Assembly (NCBI GenBank): GCA_027459525.1
Contig: DAIDIC010000198.1
Span: 1-64,000 of the forward strand
DNA length: 64,000 nt
Reading direction: 5' to 3'
DNA from: JAJYBV01 sp021812265
GTDB lineage: Bacteria; Chloroflexota; Ktedonobacteria; Ktedonobacterales; JACDGC01
A program made the translations under genes and the position numbers. The notes under the pieces were generated by a model. That model was not told the DNA's origin. It did not search any database and worked only from the letters and a program-made list of their open reading frames with translations. Of this stretch, positions 7,830 through 15,753 are shown in pieces; the first letter of the stretch is position 1; every line of letters starts with the position of its first letter.

Positions 7830-8855
7830 TTATTTCCCTGCCGGTTTCTCCAAATGGCCGCCAAATTCAAAGCGCATGGCGGAAAGAATTTTATCGGCGA
7901 AATCTGATTCACCGCGCGAGCTGAAACGTTCAAACAACGCTGCGCTCAGCACATGCGCGGGAACCGATTCATCAATGGCGGCAGACACCGTCCACCGACC
8001 TTCACCGGAATCTGACACACGGCCGCTGAAATTCTCAAGATTGGGGCTTTTCAGCAAAGCGCTGGCGGTAAGGTCTAGCAGCCACGATGAAACAACGCTG
8101 CCGCGTCGCCACAGTTCGGCAATATCGCGCAAATTCAGATCATACTGATAATATTCAGGATGCTCCATGGGTGATGTTTCCGCGTCGATATCGCGTTGAT
8201 GCGCTCCGACGTTTGCGTGCCGCAAAATGTTTAACCCTTCGGCGTAAGCCGCCATTAAACCATATTCTATCCCATTATGCACCATTTTAACAAAGTGGCC
8301 GGCTCCGTTGGGTCCGCAGTGCAAATAGCCTGCTTCAGCTGTGCCACCGATTGCTTCGCGGCCTTCTGTTCGCGGAGCTGTTTCAATTCCGGGAGCCAAT
8401 GTTTTAAACAGCGCGTCTAAATACGCAACAGTTTCCGGCTCGCCGCCAATCATTTGGCAATAGCCGCGCTCTAATCCCCATACACCGCCGCTTACGCCGG
8501 CGTCTACATAATGGATGCCATATTCTTTCAGCATTTTTGCTCTGCGAATATCATCATGATAATGTGAATTGCCGCCATCTACGATAATATCATCTTTTGC
8601 CAGCATAGGAATAAGCTGCTGCAATGTGCTGTCTACCGAAGCCACCGGCGTCATCAGCCAAATAACGCGGTGATATGGCAATTGGCTAACCACTTCTTCT
8701 AATGTATGCGCGCCTTTCGAGATTGCTTTATCATCCAGCAGCGCTTGTACCGTTTCCCAGTGGCGGGCATAGCCCACTACCGAATGCCCGGCCTGCAGCC
8801 AGCGGCGCGACATATTGGCGCCCATTCTGCCTAAGCCGATTAAACCAAGTTCCAT
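7830..8855 (-). CDS. gnd: Decarboxylating 6-phosphogluconate dehydrogenase (short GndA/YqeC type)
   Basis: Converts 6-phosphogluconate to ribulose-5-phosphate. The Rossmann start 'MELGLIGLGRMGANM' and the substrate motif 'DAGVSGGVWGLERGY' around residues 118-132 identify it. 'KMVHNGIEYGLMAAYAEG' holds the catalytic lysine. At 341 residues it belongs to the shorter class (about 300-340), which often uses NAD+, rather than the 470-residue class. ATG at 8855 is chosen because the protein then begins exactly at the Rossmann strand; AAAGGA lies about 13 nt upstream. It is the first gene of the gnd-zwf pair. A candidate promoter lies about 120 bp upstream. Confidence 0.93.
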   Translation of the reverse strand: MELGLIGLGRMGANMSRRWLQAGHSVVGYARHWETVQALLDDKAISKGAHTLEEVVSQLPYHRVIWLMTPVASVDSTLQQLIPMLAKDDIIVDGGNSHYHDDIRRAKMLKEYGIHYVDAGVSGGVWGLERGYCQMIGGEPETVAYLDALFKTLAPGIETAPRTEGREAIGGTAEAGYLHCGPNGAGHFVKMVHNGIEYGLMAAYAEGLNILRHANVGAHQRDIDAETSPMEHPEYYQYDLNLRDIAELWRRGSVVSSWLLDLTASALLKSPNLENFSGRVSDSGEGRWTVSAAIDESVPAHVLSAALFERFSSRGESDFADKILSAMRFEFGGHLEKPAGK

Positions 8856-8974
8856 TGTACTGTAATATCCTTTCAAAGGTTTGCAAGTGCGCGAAACAAA
8901 TTTACGGCGACTTCATTGTCTGCCGGCAAGGCAAAGTGAGGAAAGCGCGCTCCATCCTCCATATACACTATTAT

Positions 8975-9004
8975 ATTATACGGCGAGGCGCCAGATTGCC
9001 TCAA
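8975..9004 (-). promoter_or_regulatory. Candidate sigma-70-type promoter for gnd-zwf
   Basis: On the minus strand, TTGAGG (plus 8999-9004) is followed after 18 bp by a perfect TATAAT (plus 8975-8980), with a second TATAAT-like box overlapping at 8970-8975. The -35 box matches 4 of 6 consensus bases. The predicted start is about 110 nt before the gnd ATG. Upstream of it on the plus strand is the duplicated repeat at 9068. Confidence 0.4.
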
Positions 9005-9067
9005 ATCAGTGTTTTCTTTGTTATCGGTAAAACAAGCAGCAATTATGAAGCAATTGATACCATCTTT

Positions 9068-9225
9068 GCAGGATTTGGGTTTGCTCTTTCGATGTTCAAT
9101 ATTTGGACACAACACCGCCAAAATCATTAGCAATTCTCCCAAATCCCCAAAATATTGCGCCGCCGCATGTCCTAAATATATCTCGCTATACGTCTATTTG
9201 AAGGCGCGCAATATATTTGCCGTCA
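9068..9225 (+). repeat. Segmental duplication, copy A, with the relic 3' end of a small membrane-protein gene
   Basis: This 158-bp stretch is nearly identical to 9409-9563. The first 63 bp encode the last residues of the small membrane protein found intact at 9289-9471 ('AGFGFALSMFNIWTQ', then the same stop). In this copy no start codon or ribosome site precedes them and the upstream sequence is unrelated, so it is a truncated pseudogene end. Similarity continues about 95 bp past the stop, so the unit that was copied includes the 3' flank. The rest of the gap 8856-9288 holds the gnd promoter and nothing else I can name. Confidence 0.75.
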
Positions 9226-9288
9226 TATAAAGCGCCGCATGCGCGAAATTAGCAAAAAATATCTTGTTCATGAAGAAATGAGGCAAAT

Positions 9289-9471
9289 ATGAGGCGATCT
9301 TTTGTAACATCACCGATTTTCGCAATTTCAATGTTCATTATTCTTTTGATTGAGGGAATGATATCATTTAAAACTTCCACTATTATGGGCAGTATTATTT
9401 TGGCCCTCGCAGGGTTTGGGTTTGCTCTTTCAATGTTCAATATTTGGACACAACGCCGCCAAAATCATTAG
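9289..9471 (+). CDS. Small two-helix membrane protein of unknown function (60 aa)
   Basis: I do not recognise this gene. It encodes 60 residues with two hydrophobic stretches, roughly residues 7-27 ('SPIFAISMFIILLIEGMISF') and 33-53, a basic N-terminus (MRR) and a polar tail rich in Gln/Arg/Asn/His. A GAGG lies 5 nt before the ATG, which supports real translation. Its 3' third plus downstream DNA is duplicated at 9068-9225. It stands alone on the plus strand between minus-strand genes. A small membrane regulator or a type I toxin-like peptide would fit its size and topology, but nothing in the sequence decides this. Confidence 0.55.
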   Translation: MRRSFVTSPIFAISMFIILLIEGMISFKTSTIMGSIILALAGFGFALSMFNIWTQRRQNH

Positions 9472-9563
9472 CAATTCTCCCAAATCCCCAAAATATTGCG
9501 CCGCATATTCTAAATATATCTCGCTATACATCTATTTGAAGGCGCGCAATATATTTGCCGTCA
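9409..9563 (+). repeat. Segmental duplication, copy B (3' part of the small membrane-protein gene and its flank)
   Basis: Second copy of the 155-158 bp repeat. It covers the last 21 codons of the 60-aa gene and about 90 bp downstream, ending at 'ATATATTTGCCGTCA'. The copies differ by a few substitutions and a 3-bp deletion. Both are followed within 20 bp by AAGCGCCGC. The direct orientation and 341-bp offset make this a tandem duplication with divergent intervening DNA. Confidence 0.8.
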
Positions 9564-9699
9564 GCAGAAATATGAAGCGCCGCCTAATACGCAAAATTTG
9601 GGTTTTTATTAAAGAATATTTGCTGTTTTCCCAAAATTTCCGGACTAGGCGGACGCATGCACATAAACAAGCTAATAATCTGTGGCGCCACAGATTAAC

Positions 9700-10878
9700 T
9701 TATGCCTTCAGCCGCGCCGCAAAACGGCCAATACGATTGATGGCTTCTTCAATTTTATCGTAAGCCGCACAATATGCGCAGCGAATATGTCCGGCGCCGC
9801 GTGCGCCAAACGCAGATCCCGGAACTACGGCAACCTGTTCTTCGCGCAGCAGTCTTTCCGTAAAAGTTTCATCATCTAAACCGGTCGATTCTATTGAAGG
9901 AAACGCATAAAACGCGCCGGTCGGCTCGTGGCAGCTAAACCCGATGGAGCGAAATCCCTCCACAATCATTGCGCGGCGGCGATTAAATTCTATATGCATT
10001 TCCTGCACATCCGGCTCACCAAATTTCAGAGCCTGCGCCGCCGCCGCCTGCGCATTGGTAGGAGCGCACATAATGGCGTATTGATGGATTTTCATCATTG
10101 CTTCCAGAATATTTGCCGGCCCTGCGGCATACCCAACGCGCCACCCTGTCATAGCGTATGCTTTTGAAAAGCCGTTTAAAACAATGGTTCTTTCCCGCAT
10201 ACCGGGCAATGACGCAATAGAAACATGTTCTACACCATACACCAAACGGCTGTAAATCTCATCGCTCAGCACTATCAAATCGTGCTCTACCGCCAACGCA
10301 GCAATTTTCTCCAGTTCTTCGCGTGAAATGACCGATCCCGTGGGGTTATTGGGAGATCCCAACAGAATAAGCTTCGTTTTGGGCGTAATCAGCGCGGCAA
10401 ATCGCTCGGCTTTCGGTTCATAATTTTCCTCGGCAAAGGTCGGAACCGGCACGGCCGTCCCGCCGGAAAAAACAATATCGGCTTCATACGCCACATATCC
10501 GGGGTCGGGTGTCAGCGCTTCATCACCGGTATCTAACAGCGCGCGCATAGCGTCATCCACTGCTTCGCTCACACCCACCGTGACCATAATTTCCGTTCGC
10601 GGATTATAAGATACACCTATTTGGCGCTGCAGTTCTTCCGCAATAGCTTCGCGCAGATCGATCGTGCCCCAATTAGATGTATAGTGAGTTTCGCCGCGTT
10701 CAATAGATTGTATTCCGGCGCGGCGAATATGGTCTGGTGTGGTAAAATCCGGCTCGCCGACACTTAAAGAAATAACATCGGGCATTGCAGCGGCAATATC
10801 AAAAAACTTCCGAATGCCCGAAGGTTTCACTTTCAAAGCGCGTTGAGATAAATATTGGCGTGATTTTGCTGTATCCAT
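9700..10878 (-). CDS. Class I/II PLP-dependent aminotransferase (aspartate/aromatic aminotransferase-like)
   Basis: A fold-type I aminotransferase that transfers an amino group from an amino acid to a 2-oxo acid. Visible features are 'SLSVGEPDFTTPDHI' near the N-terminus, 'GSPNNPTGSVIS' (substrate carboxylate loop) and 'SDEIYSRLVYG'. The PLP lysine is in 'SKAYAMTGWRVGY', near residue 235, and the substrate arginine is in 'HIRCAYC' near the C-terminus. Length (392) is normal for PatA/AspC-type enzymes. The ATG at 10878 is preceded by an A/G-rich stretch. It is monocistronic. The exact substrate (Asp, aromatic or N-acetyl-diaminopimelate) cannot be told from motifs. Confidence 0.9.
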   Translation of the reverse strand: MDTAKSRQYLSQRALKVKPSGIRKFFDIAAAMPDVISLSVGEPDFTTPDHIRRAGIQSIERGETHYTSNWGTIDLREAIAEELQRQIGVSYNPRTEIMVTVGVSEAVDDAMRALLDTGDEALTPDPGYVAYEADIVFSGGTAVPVPTFAEENYEPKAERFAALITPKTKLILLGSPNNPTGSVISREELEKIAALAVEHDLIVLSDEIYSRLVYGVEHVSIASLPGMRERTIVLNGFSKAYAMTGWRVGYAAGPANILEAMMKIHQYAIMCAPTNAQAAAAQALKFGEPDVQEMHIEFNRRRAMIVEGFRSIGFSCHEPTGAFYAFPSIESTGLDDETFTERLLREEQVAVVPGSAFGARGAGHIRCAYCAAYDKIEEAINRIGRFAARLKA

Positions 10879-11023
10879 AATAATCTTCTTTCTGCAACAT
10901 GTGTATCAGCTGCTTCGTTTGCGTTCAAGCGCATATGCAGCGCAGATTTGCGTGGCATACACCATAAAAGGTGTTTGCTTGAAGTAGGCTATTGATTAAA
11001 AAAATGCGGCTAAGAGCAGAGCG

Positions 11024-11057
11024 AATGGATGAAACACCGGTCGTTATTTCATCCATT
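11024..11057. other. Perfect 11-bp inverted repeat between the aminotransferase and an upstream hypothetical gene
   Basis: AATGGATGAAA at 11024-11034 pairs perfectly with TTTCATCCATT at 11047-11057 around a 12-nt loop. It lies 79 bp after the stop of the 11136-11948 gene and about 145 bp before the aminotransferase start. No T-run follows on the minus strand, so it could be a processing or weak termination stem, or a DNA operator for the aminotransferase gene. Confidence 0.45.
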
Positions 11058-11135
11058 TTCAACACAAACACTACTATTGGCGTTATAGCACGCTGCAAAA
11101 AGAGTTGCAACTAGCCCCAAAAAAACCGTCTGTTT

Positions 11136-11948
11136 TTATTGATTCGGAACAACCGGACCAATATAGCAATAAGAAAGATCTTGCGCACAAAACCACGCAA
11201 TTTCACCGGCTTTTGCCGGCTCGCGATCTATCTGTACAAATACGCTTGCCGGAAACAGCCGCGCCAAAGACGAACTAAATAATATATGATATGTATTGCC
11301 GCCTGAGGTAATTGCTCCGGATAATTTAGTGTCTTCTGGGGCAAAGTGATTCATAATTGATTCAGCCTGTAAAGCAGTCCAAGAAGAACCGGATGCCGGC
11401 TCGATATGCGCCGCGCTGATAAGTGTCGATCCGGTTGCGCTGCGAGTTAAAAACGCAAAAACATACACAGGTATCCCCTGAATTGTTGCGTTAAACGAAG
11501 CGTTATCGCTGAATTGCTGAACCGGCGCGCCATACGCTGCAGAAAATTGGCCAAGCGTTTCACCTAGCTGAGGGCCGGAACCATATATTGGTGTGGGGGT
11601 AAGGGTTGGCAATGGGGTAAAGGTTGGCTTAGAAGCAAACGGAACGGCGCTGCCGCCGCCAGGAGCCGCAACTACAAATATCGTTAAAGCAATAATAGCA
11701 ATTAACGCTGTGAACAGCGCCGCCAATATGAGTATTCTGCGATTTTTAGTTAAAGCAGTGAAACTAAACGAGGACTCCACTGCAGGTTCCACAGATTTCC
11801 GTACTAGAGGAACTTCCGGGGGGGGCTTAACAATTGGCTCGGATACTTTCAGTGAAACGGGTGTATGTACCGCAGACATTCGTTCCGTTTCTTTATCCGA
11901 AACAAATGTGTTTTTCTTATCATTTTGTATTGGGTTTCGAGGATCCAT
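11136..11948 (-). CDS. Single-pass membrane protein with extracytoplasmic domain, function unknown
   Basis: I do not recognise the family. The first ~70 residues are polar and cytoplasmic, followed by one hydrophobic helix around residues 72-94 ('ILILAALFTALIAIIALTIFVV'). After that comes a Thr/Pro-rich linker with repeated 'PTLTPTP' units, and an outer domain of about 160 residues. The outer domain contains two cysteines ('WFCAQDLSYCYIG') near the end that could form a disulfide. The architecture of cytoplasmic tail, one helix, TP-rich linker and small globular domain is common in surface proteins of monoderm Chloroflexota. It stands alone with about 475 bp of non-coding DNA upstream. Confidence 0.7.
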   Translation of the reverse strand: MDPRNPIQNDKKNTFVSDKETERMSAVHTPVSLKVSEPIVKPPPEVPLVRKSVEPAVESSFSFTALTKNRRILILAALFTALIAIIALTIFVVAAPGGGSAVPFASKPTFTPLPTLTPTPIYGSGPQLGETLGQFSAAYGAPVQQFSDNASFNATIQGIPVYVFAFLTRSATGSTLISAAHIEPASGSSWTALQAESIMNHFAPEDTKLSGAITSGGNTYHILFSSSLARLFPASVFVQIDREPAKAGEIAWFCAQDLSYCYIGPVVPNQ

Positions 11949-12198
11949 CTTTTCAGCTCATTTCTCAATTACACACATTAATAAAACAAATGTTAACCAA
12001 TTGCCAAGCAATACAGCTGCTATATTTCTTTATCTTGGCGCCGCTCACACACGGCGACACTTGCAGCATCCTGTAGCCAGCCTACCAAAATCAGATATTC
12101 ATGTCAATTGACTAAGGACCATTGTAGAGGCGCTGAATAGCACAAAATTATTTTGCCAAATAGTATGCGCCAGTCAGTTCACTGGTTTAAAAATTCAC

Positions 12199-12251
12199 TT
12201 TACCATGCTTTCAGGCAGGGATATAATAAGAGACGCGCAAATTCATTGCGC
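12199..12251 (+). promoter_or_regulatory. Orphan promoter followed by a stem-loop; possible small RNA start
   Basis: TTTACC (12199-12204) and a perfect TATAAT (12222-12227) are separated by exactly 17 bp on the plus strand. Just after the expected start site lies a 6-bp hairpin, GCGCAA-ATTCA-TTGCGC (12235-12251), then AAGGGGGAG and a run of eight T from about 12286. No plus-strand gene follows. The gap 11949-12423 holds this site, the stem-loop at 12333 and nothing else I can name. Confidence 0.35.
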
Positions 12252-12332
12252 AGAGACACAAGGGGGAGTAATCAACTATTTTTTTTGTGGCGCACATGCG
12301 CTAATTAATCCATAAAAATAAGAAAGCACAAC

Positions 12333-12368
12333 GCAGAGCGGCATACACCGCAATCATACCCGCTCTGC
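12333..12368. terminator. Stem-loop downstream of the 12424-12693 gene
   Basis: GCAGAGCGG (12333-12341) pairs with CCGCTCTGC (12360-12368), a 9-bp perfect stem with an 18-nt loop. It lies 56 bp beyond the stop of the minus-strand gene at 12424. There is no strong T-run on that side, so termination is only a guess. The bases just right of it (CTTTCAAG...TAATCATAA) resemble the right end and flank of the MITE-like element at 6151-6273, so it may be part of a decayed copy. Confidence 0.35.
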
Positions 12369-12423
12369 TTTCAAGCGGAAAATTTTAATCATAACAACCC
12401 TTGCACAGGGAGCATATCCTTAT

Positions 12424-12693
12424 TCAATTAACGCCGCTGCGAAGTTCCAATAAAATTTTGCGAAGCGCCGCGGCGCGGCCTTGGTACCATTCTGTCGGAT
12501 ACACTTGTTGGGAAAGCATGGGTAATGCGTGTTCATCTCTATTTGCGTGAACAGCAGAGTGTTCGAGTAAAAATATTTCGCGGACTATTTTCCGCTCAGA
12601 TGGCGCTGGCCAGCCACGCTGCAGCGCTTCGTTATGCATACGCAGCATACTGGAATAGCCCAAAGAAAAATATTTATTTTCCTGTGAAGTCAT
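12424..12693 (-). CDS. Small hypothetical protein (89 aa)
   Basis: I do not recognise this gene. The 89-residue product is soluble and mildly basic, with two predicted helices separated by 'ALPMLSQQVYPTEWYQGRAA'. ATG at 12693 is chosen because the residues before it read like untranslated leader; an in-frame upstream start at 12720 would add nine residues. The ribosome site is weak. It lies downstream of ispF on the same strand with a 171-bp gap. It could be a real small conserved protein, but coding evidence is limited to an uninterrupted frame with reasonable codon use. Confidence 0.5.
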   Translation of the reverse strand: MTSQENKYFSLGYSSMLRMHNEALQRGWPAPSERKIVREIFLLEHSAVHANRDEHALPMLSQQVYPTEWYQGRAAALRKILLELRSGVN

Positions 12694-12864
12694 CTTGCAA
12701 TATCTTTCTTCCCTTAGCATAAATCTTCAAAACATTCGTGTACAAAAACCACATGAGACGCAATATCGGCGCTATCTCGACCGGGATACGGCGCAACATA
12801 CTTGCGCAAGAAAAATAATTCCTTGCGCGTTGCATGTACATGCGGAAATCTATGCGCAAATTTC

Positions 12865-13362
12865 TTAATCAGATTGTACCGTAGATGACGGGATCGATTC
12901 AATAAGCGCAACAGCCATGCAGGCGATCCCCTCTTTGCGTCCGGTAAAGCCTAGCCCATCTGTTGTTGTTGCTTTAACGCTCATGTTTTGCATAGATATT
13001 TGTAATATTTCAGCAAGACTTTGGCGCATATTCTCTACAAATGGACTAAGCTTTGGCGTTTCAGCGACAATAACCGCGTCTATATTGCCAATTTGCCAGC
13101 CGTTTACTTGCAACAAATAAAGTGTATGCCGCAAAAATACACTGCTGGGAGCGTTTTTCCACCGCTCATCACTCGAGGGAAAATGTTGGCCAATATCGCC
13201 AAGCGCAGCAGCGCCCAATAATGCGTCGGTAATTGCGTGTATCAGCGCATCGGCGTCGGAATGACCATCTAACCCCATAGTATGGGGTATTGCAACGCCG
13301 CCCAAAATCAGCGGACGATTCGGAACAAACGCATGAACATCATACCCGACACCAATTCTCAT
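12865..13362 (-). CDS. ispF: IspF, 2-C-methyl-D-erythritol 2,4-cyclodiphosphate synthase
   Basis: Cyclises CDP-methylerythritol phosphate in the MEP isoprenoid pathway; a zinc-dependent trimer. The metal ligands are visible in 'GYDVHAF' (Asp8, His10) and 'DGHSDADALIHA' (His near 34 and 42). The C-terminal signature 'SVKATTTDGLGFTGRKEGIA' is also complete. Length (165) is standard. The ATG directly abuts the stop of the upstream pruA gene (TAAATG), so the two are probably translated from one message, although they serve unrelated pathways. IspD, often its neighbour, is absent here. Confidence 0.95.
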   Translation of the reverse strand: MRIGVGYDVHAFVPNRPLILGGVAIPHTMGLDGHSDADALIHAITDALLGAAALGDIGQHFPSSDERWKNAPSSVFLRHTLYLLQVNGWQIGNIDAVIVAETPKLSPFVENMRQSLAEILQISMQNMSVKATTTDGLGFTGRKEGIACMAVALIESIPSSTVQSD

Positions 13363-14940
13363 TTAGTTCACCTTTTTCGCAGAAACTACTTTAGCTTGGG
13401 TAAACAGCAGCAAATAATCACGGCCACCGGCTTTAGAATCTGTTCCGGACATATTAAAGCCGCCAAACGGATGCGCGCCTACCAAAGCGCCTGTGCATTT
13501 GCGATTGAAATATAAATTTCCCACATGGAATACTTCTGCCGCGTGCGCCAGCCGTGTTTCATCGCGGGAATATACCGCTCCGGTCAGGCCATATTCTGTG
13601 CTGTTGGCAATATGCATAGCGTCTTCAAAATCCGAAGCTTTAATCATGGCCAGCACCGGACCAAAGATTTCTTCTTGCGCAATACGCGCCGCGCCATCCA
13701 CATTTGTAAAAATTGTAGGCGGAATATAATAGCCTGCGCGACCGGCGTCTTCACCGCCAAGCGCAAGTGTAGCCTCTTGTTGGCCAATAGCAATATATTC
13801 GCGGATTTTTTGAAACGCATTCGCGTCAATTACGGGACCAAAACCAATACCTTCAACTTCAGGATCCCCGATAACAATTTTTTGCGCAATCTGCAATGCT
13901 TTTGCCACAACTTCGTCATATACCTGCGCAACAATAATTGCCCGCGAACCAGCCGAACACTTTTGTCCCTGGAAGCCAAACGCCGAAGAAACTATTCCGG
14001 CCGCGGCGGCGTCAAGATCTGCTGTTTCGTCTACAACGATTGCGTCTTTGCCGCCCATTTCAAGAATTGCCCGCTTAATCCAAAGCTGCCCCGGCTGATG
14101 CTCTGCCGCCAGTTTATTGATGCGCAGCCCTACATCGCGCGATCCGGTAAACGCAATAAACCGTGTACGTTTATCGGCAACCAAATAATCTCCGATTACG
14201 CTGCCGGAGCCGGGCACAAAATTAATAACACCTTTGGGTAAACCAACCTCTTCCATAATAGCCACAAAGCGCGCCGCTATAACTGCGGATGTGCTGGCCG
14301 GCTTTAACACCACTGTATTCCCTGCTACGACAGACGCGGTTGTCATTCCCGCCATAATAGCCATTGGAAAATTCCATGGAGGAATAACAACGCCAACACC
14401 CAATGGAATATACGTTAATTTATTTTCCTCTCCCGGGATATGCGTAATCGGCTGTTCTTGTGATAAGCGCCACATTTCCCGAGCATAAAAATTAAGGAAA
14501 TCAATGGCTTCCGCAACATCAGCGTCGGCCTCTACCCATGTTTTGCCGGTTTCAAACATCAGCCAAGCGTTTAATTCCAAACGGCGTTGGGTCATCAATT
14601 CCGCGGCGTCGATAAGATATTGTGCGCGCTTTTCCGGTGGGGTAAACCGCCAAGTTTCAAAAACTTCTGCGGCGGCGGCAAGCGCTTTATCGGCGTCTTC
14701 CCGCGAAGCGGATGAAAGAACACCCACAACCTCATCTGGCCTTGCAGGGTTAATAGAGGTAATTGTTGCGGAAGTATGAATTTTTTCGCCATGAATAATT
14801 AACGGATATGAAACACCTAACTGATTGCGCACCCGCTCTACAGCTTCGCGCTGTGCAGCGGCGTTTGCAGGGCTGCTATAGTCAGTTAACGGAGTATTAA
14901 CAAATTCAGAGCTAAGACGATCTGATAAAGTAGCTGTCAT
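13363..14940 (-). CDS. pruA: L-glutamate gamma-semialdehyde dehydrogenase (1-pyrroline-5-carboxylate dehydrogenase)
   Basis: Oxidises glutamate semialdehyde to glutamate with NAD+, the second step of proline degradation. The aldehyde dehydrogenase catalytic Cys is in 'GQKCSAGSRAI' (about residue 321) and the general-base Glu in 'ILEMGGKD'. 'PPWNFPMAI' and 'FTGSRDVG' mark the cofactor site. The C-terminal 'FNRKCTGALVGAHPFGGFNMSGTDSKAGG' region is typical of the RocA/PruA branch. Length (525) is normal for the single-domain form. The proline dehydrogenase partner is not in the window. Its stop touches the ispF start. Confidence 0.92.
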   Translation of the reverse strand: MTATLSDRLSSEFVNTPLTDYSSPANAAAQREAVERVRNQLGVSYPLIIHGEKIHTSATITSINPARPDEVVGVLSSASREDADKALAAAAEVFETWRFTPPEKRAQYLIDAAELMTQRRLELNAWLMFETGKTWVEADADVAEAIDFLNFYAREMWRLSQEQPITHIPGEENKLTYIPLGVGVVIPPWNFPMAIMAGMTTASVVAGNTVVLKPASTSAVIAARFVAIMEEVGLPKGVINFVPGSGSVIGDYLVADKRTRFIAFTGSRDVGLRINKLAAEHQPGQLWIKRAILEMGGKDAIVVDETADLDAAAAGIVSSAFGFQGQKCSAGSRAIIVAQVYDEVVAKALQIAQKIVIGDPEVEGIGFGPVIDANAFQKIREYIAIGQQEATLALGGEDAGRAGYYIPPTIFTNVDGAARIAQEEIFGPVLAMIKASDFEDAMHIANSTEYGLTGAVYSRDETRLAHAAEVFHVGNLYFNRKCTGALVGAHPFGGFNMSGTDSKAGGRDYLLLFTQAKVVSAKKVN

Positions 14941-15064
14941 TGTGATGGCCTTTCAGACACATTTCTGATGAAATGGTTGCGGCGCAACGCTGCGCGGAAA
15001 CCAAAAGCAGCGGCGCGGAATGGCGCCGGCTTTCATTTCAGTATATCATTTTACGGCGGCGCTG

Positions 15065-15580
15065 TTAAAGCGCGCTGGGTTTATCCAGTCGATAGGTAAT
15101 CGTTTCATGCCCATACAGGTCTTTGCGGCGCAGACCGGAACGATACCCGCGGCTTGACCAAAATGCGATAGCAGGTGTATTAACAGTAAATACACCTAAA
15201 CCGATGTGGCGGATATCCGGCAGCGAAAAAAACCAATCTTCCAGCAATTGCGCGGATTCATTGCCAAACCCGCGGCGCTGATATTCTTTGCGGATAATTA
15301 AAAGGGCTATCCATGCGTTATCCGGCGGAGGAACAAGCGCGGTAATTGCCACGCCTATTAGTTCTGCCGCTTGGTTTTGTATGCGCCAAACGTTGCCGCC
15401 CGGCATTTCCAGCGTCCCTGTAATATCGCGCTGCACAGCGGCAAGGCTGATATGCGGCTCGTCGCCGGACCAAATATTAAATTGCTCATCTCCGTTATAC
15501 GCAGGCAGCAAATCTTCCGCGGCTTCTGCGCCAACAGCAAGAAGCGCAATATTTTTCCCTTGCAAAATTAGCTGGGTCAT
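15065..15580 (-). CDS. GNAT-family N-acetyltransferase
   Basis: A 171-residue acetyltransferase of the GNAT superfamily. The acetyl-CoA loop is seen in 'KEYQRRGFGNESAQLLEDW' (R/Q-x-x-G-x-G/A), about residues 97-115. The following 'HIGLGVFTVNTPAIAFWSSRGY' gives the C-terminal strand and the Tyr/Trp-containing segment of the fold. The substrate cannot be predicted; such proteins acetylate amino groups of small molecules or proteins. The ATG at 15580 has AAGG about 9 nt upstream. It stands alone between pruA and recN, both on the same strand. Confidence 0.85.
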   Translation of the reverse strand: MTQLILQGKNIALLAVGAEAAEDLLPAYNGDEQFNIWSGDEPHISLAAVQRDITGTLEMPGGNVWRIQNQAAELIGVAITALVPPPDNAWIALLIIRKEYQRRGFGNESAQLLEDWFFSLPDIRHIGLGVFTVNTPAIAFWSSRGYRSGLRRKDLYGHETITYRLDKPSAL

Positions 15581-15753
15581 ATATCAGCCTTTCATACATT
15601 AACCATAAAATATACAGACGCAACGCCAATGGTCGAGCAGGGATTTAGTTGAAAACAGCATACATCAAATAAGCGGTGTAATTTTATTGCGCGCAACAAA
15701 AGAGAGAATTCAAAGATAAAATTTCTCTTTTAATTATCTTTTAATTATGTTGT

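Noticed and set aside
8702..9130. Plus-strand open frame of 142 codons overlapping gnd
   Set aside because: Most of it is antisense to gnd. Only its last ~21 codons match a real protein, and these belong to the truncated duplicate copy at 9068.
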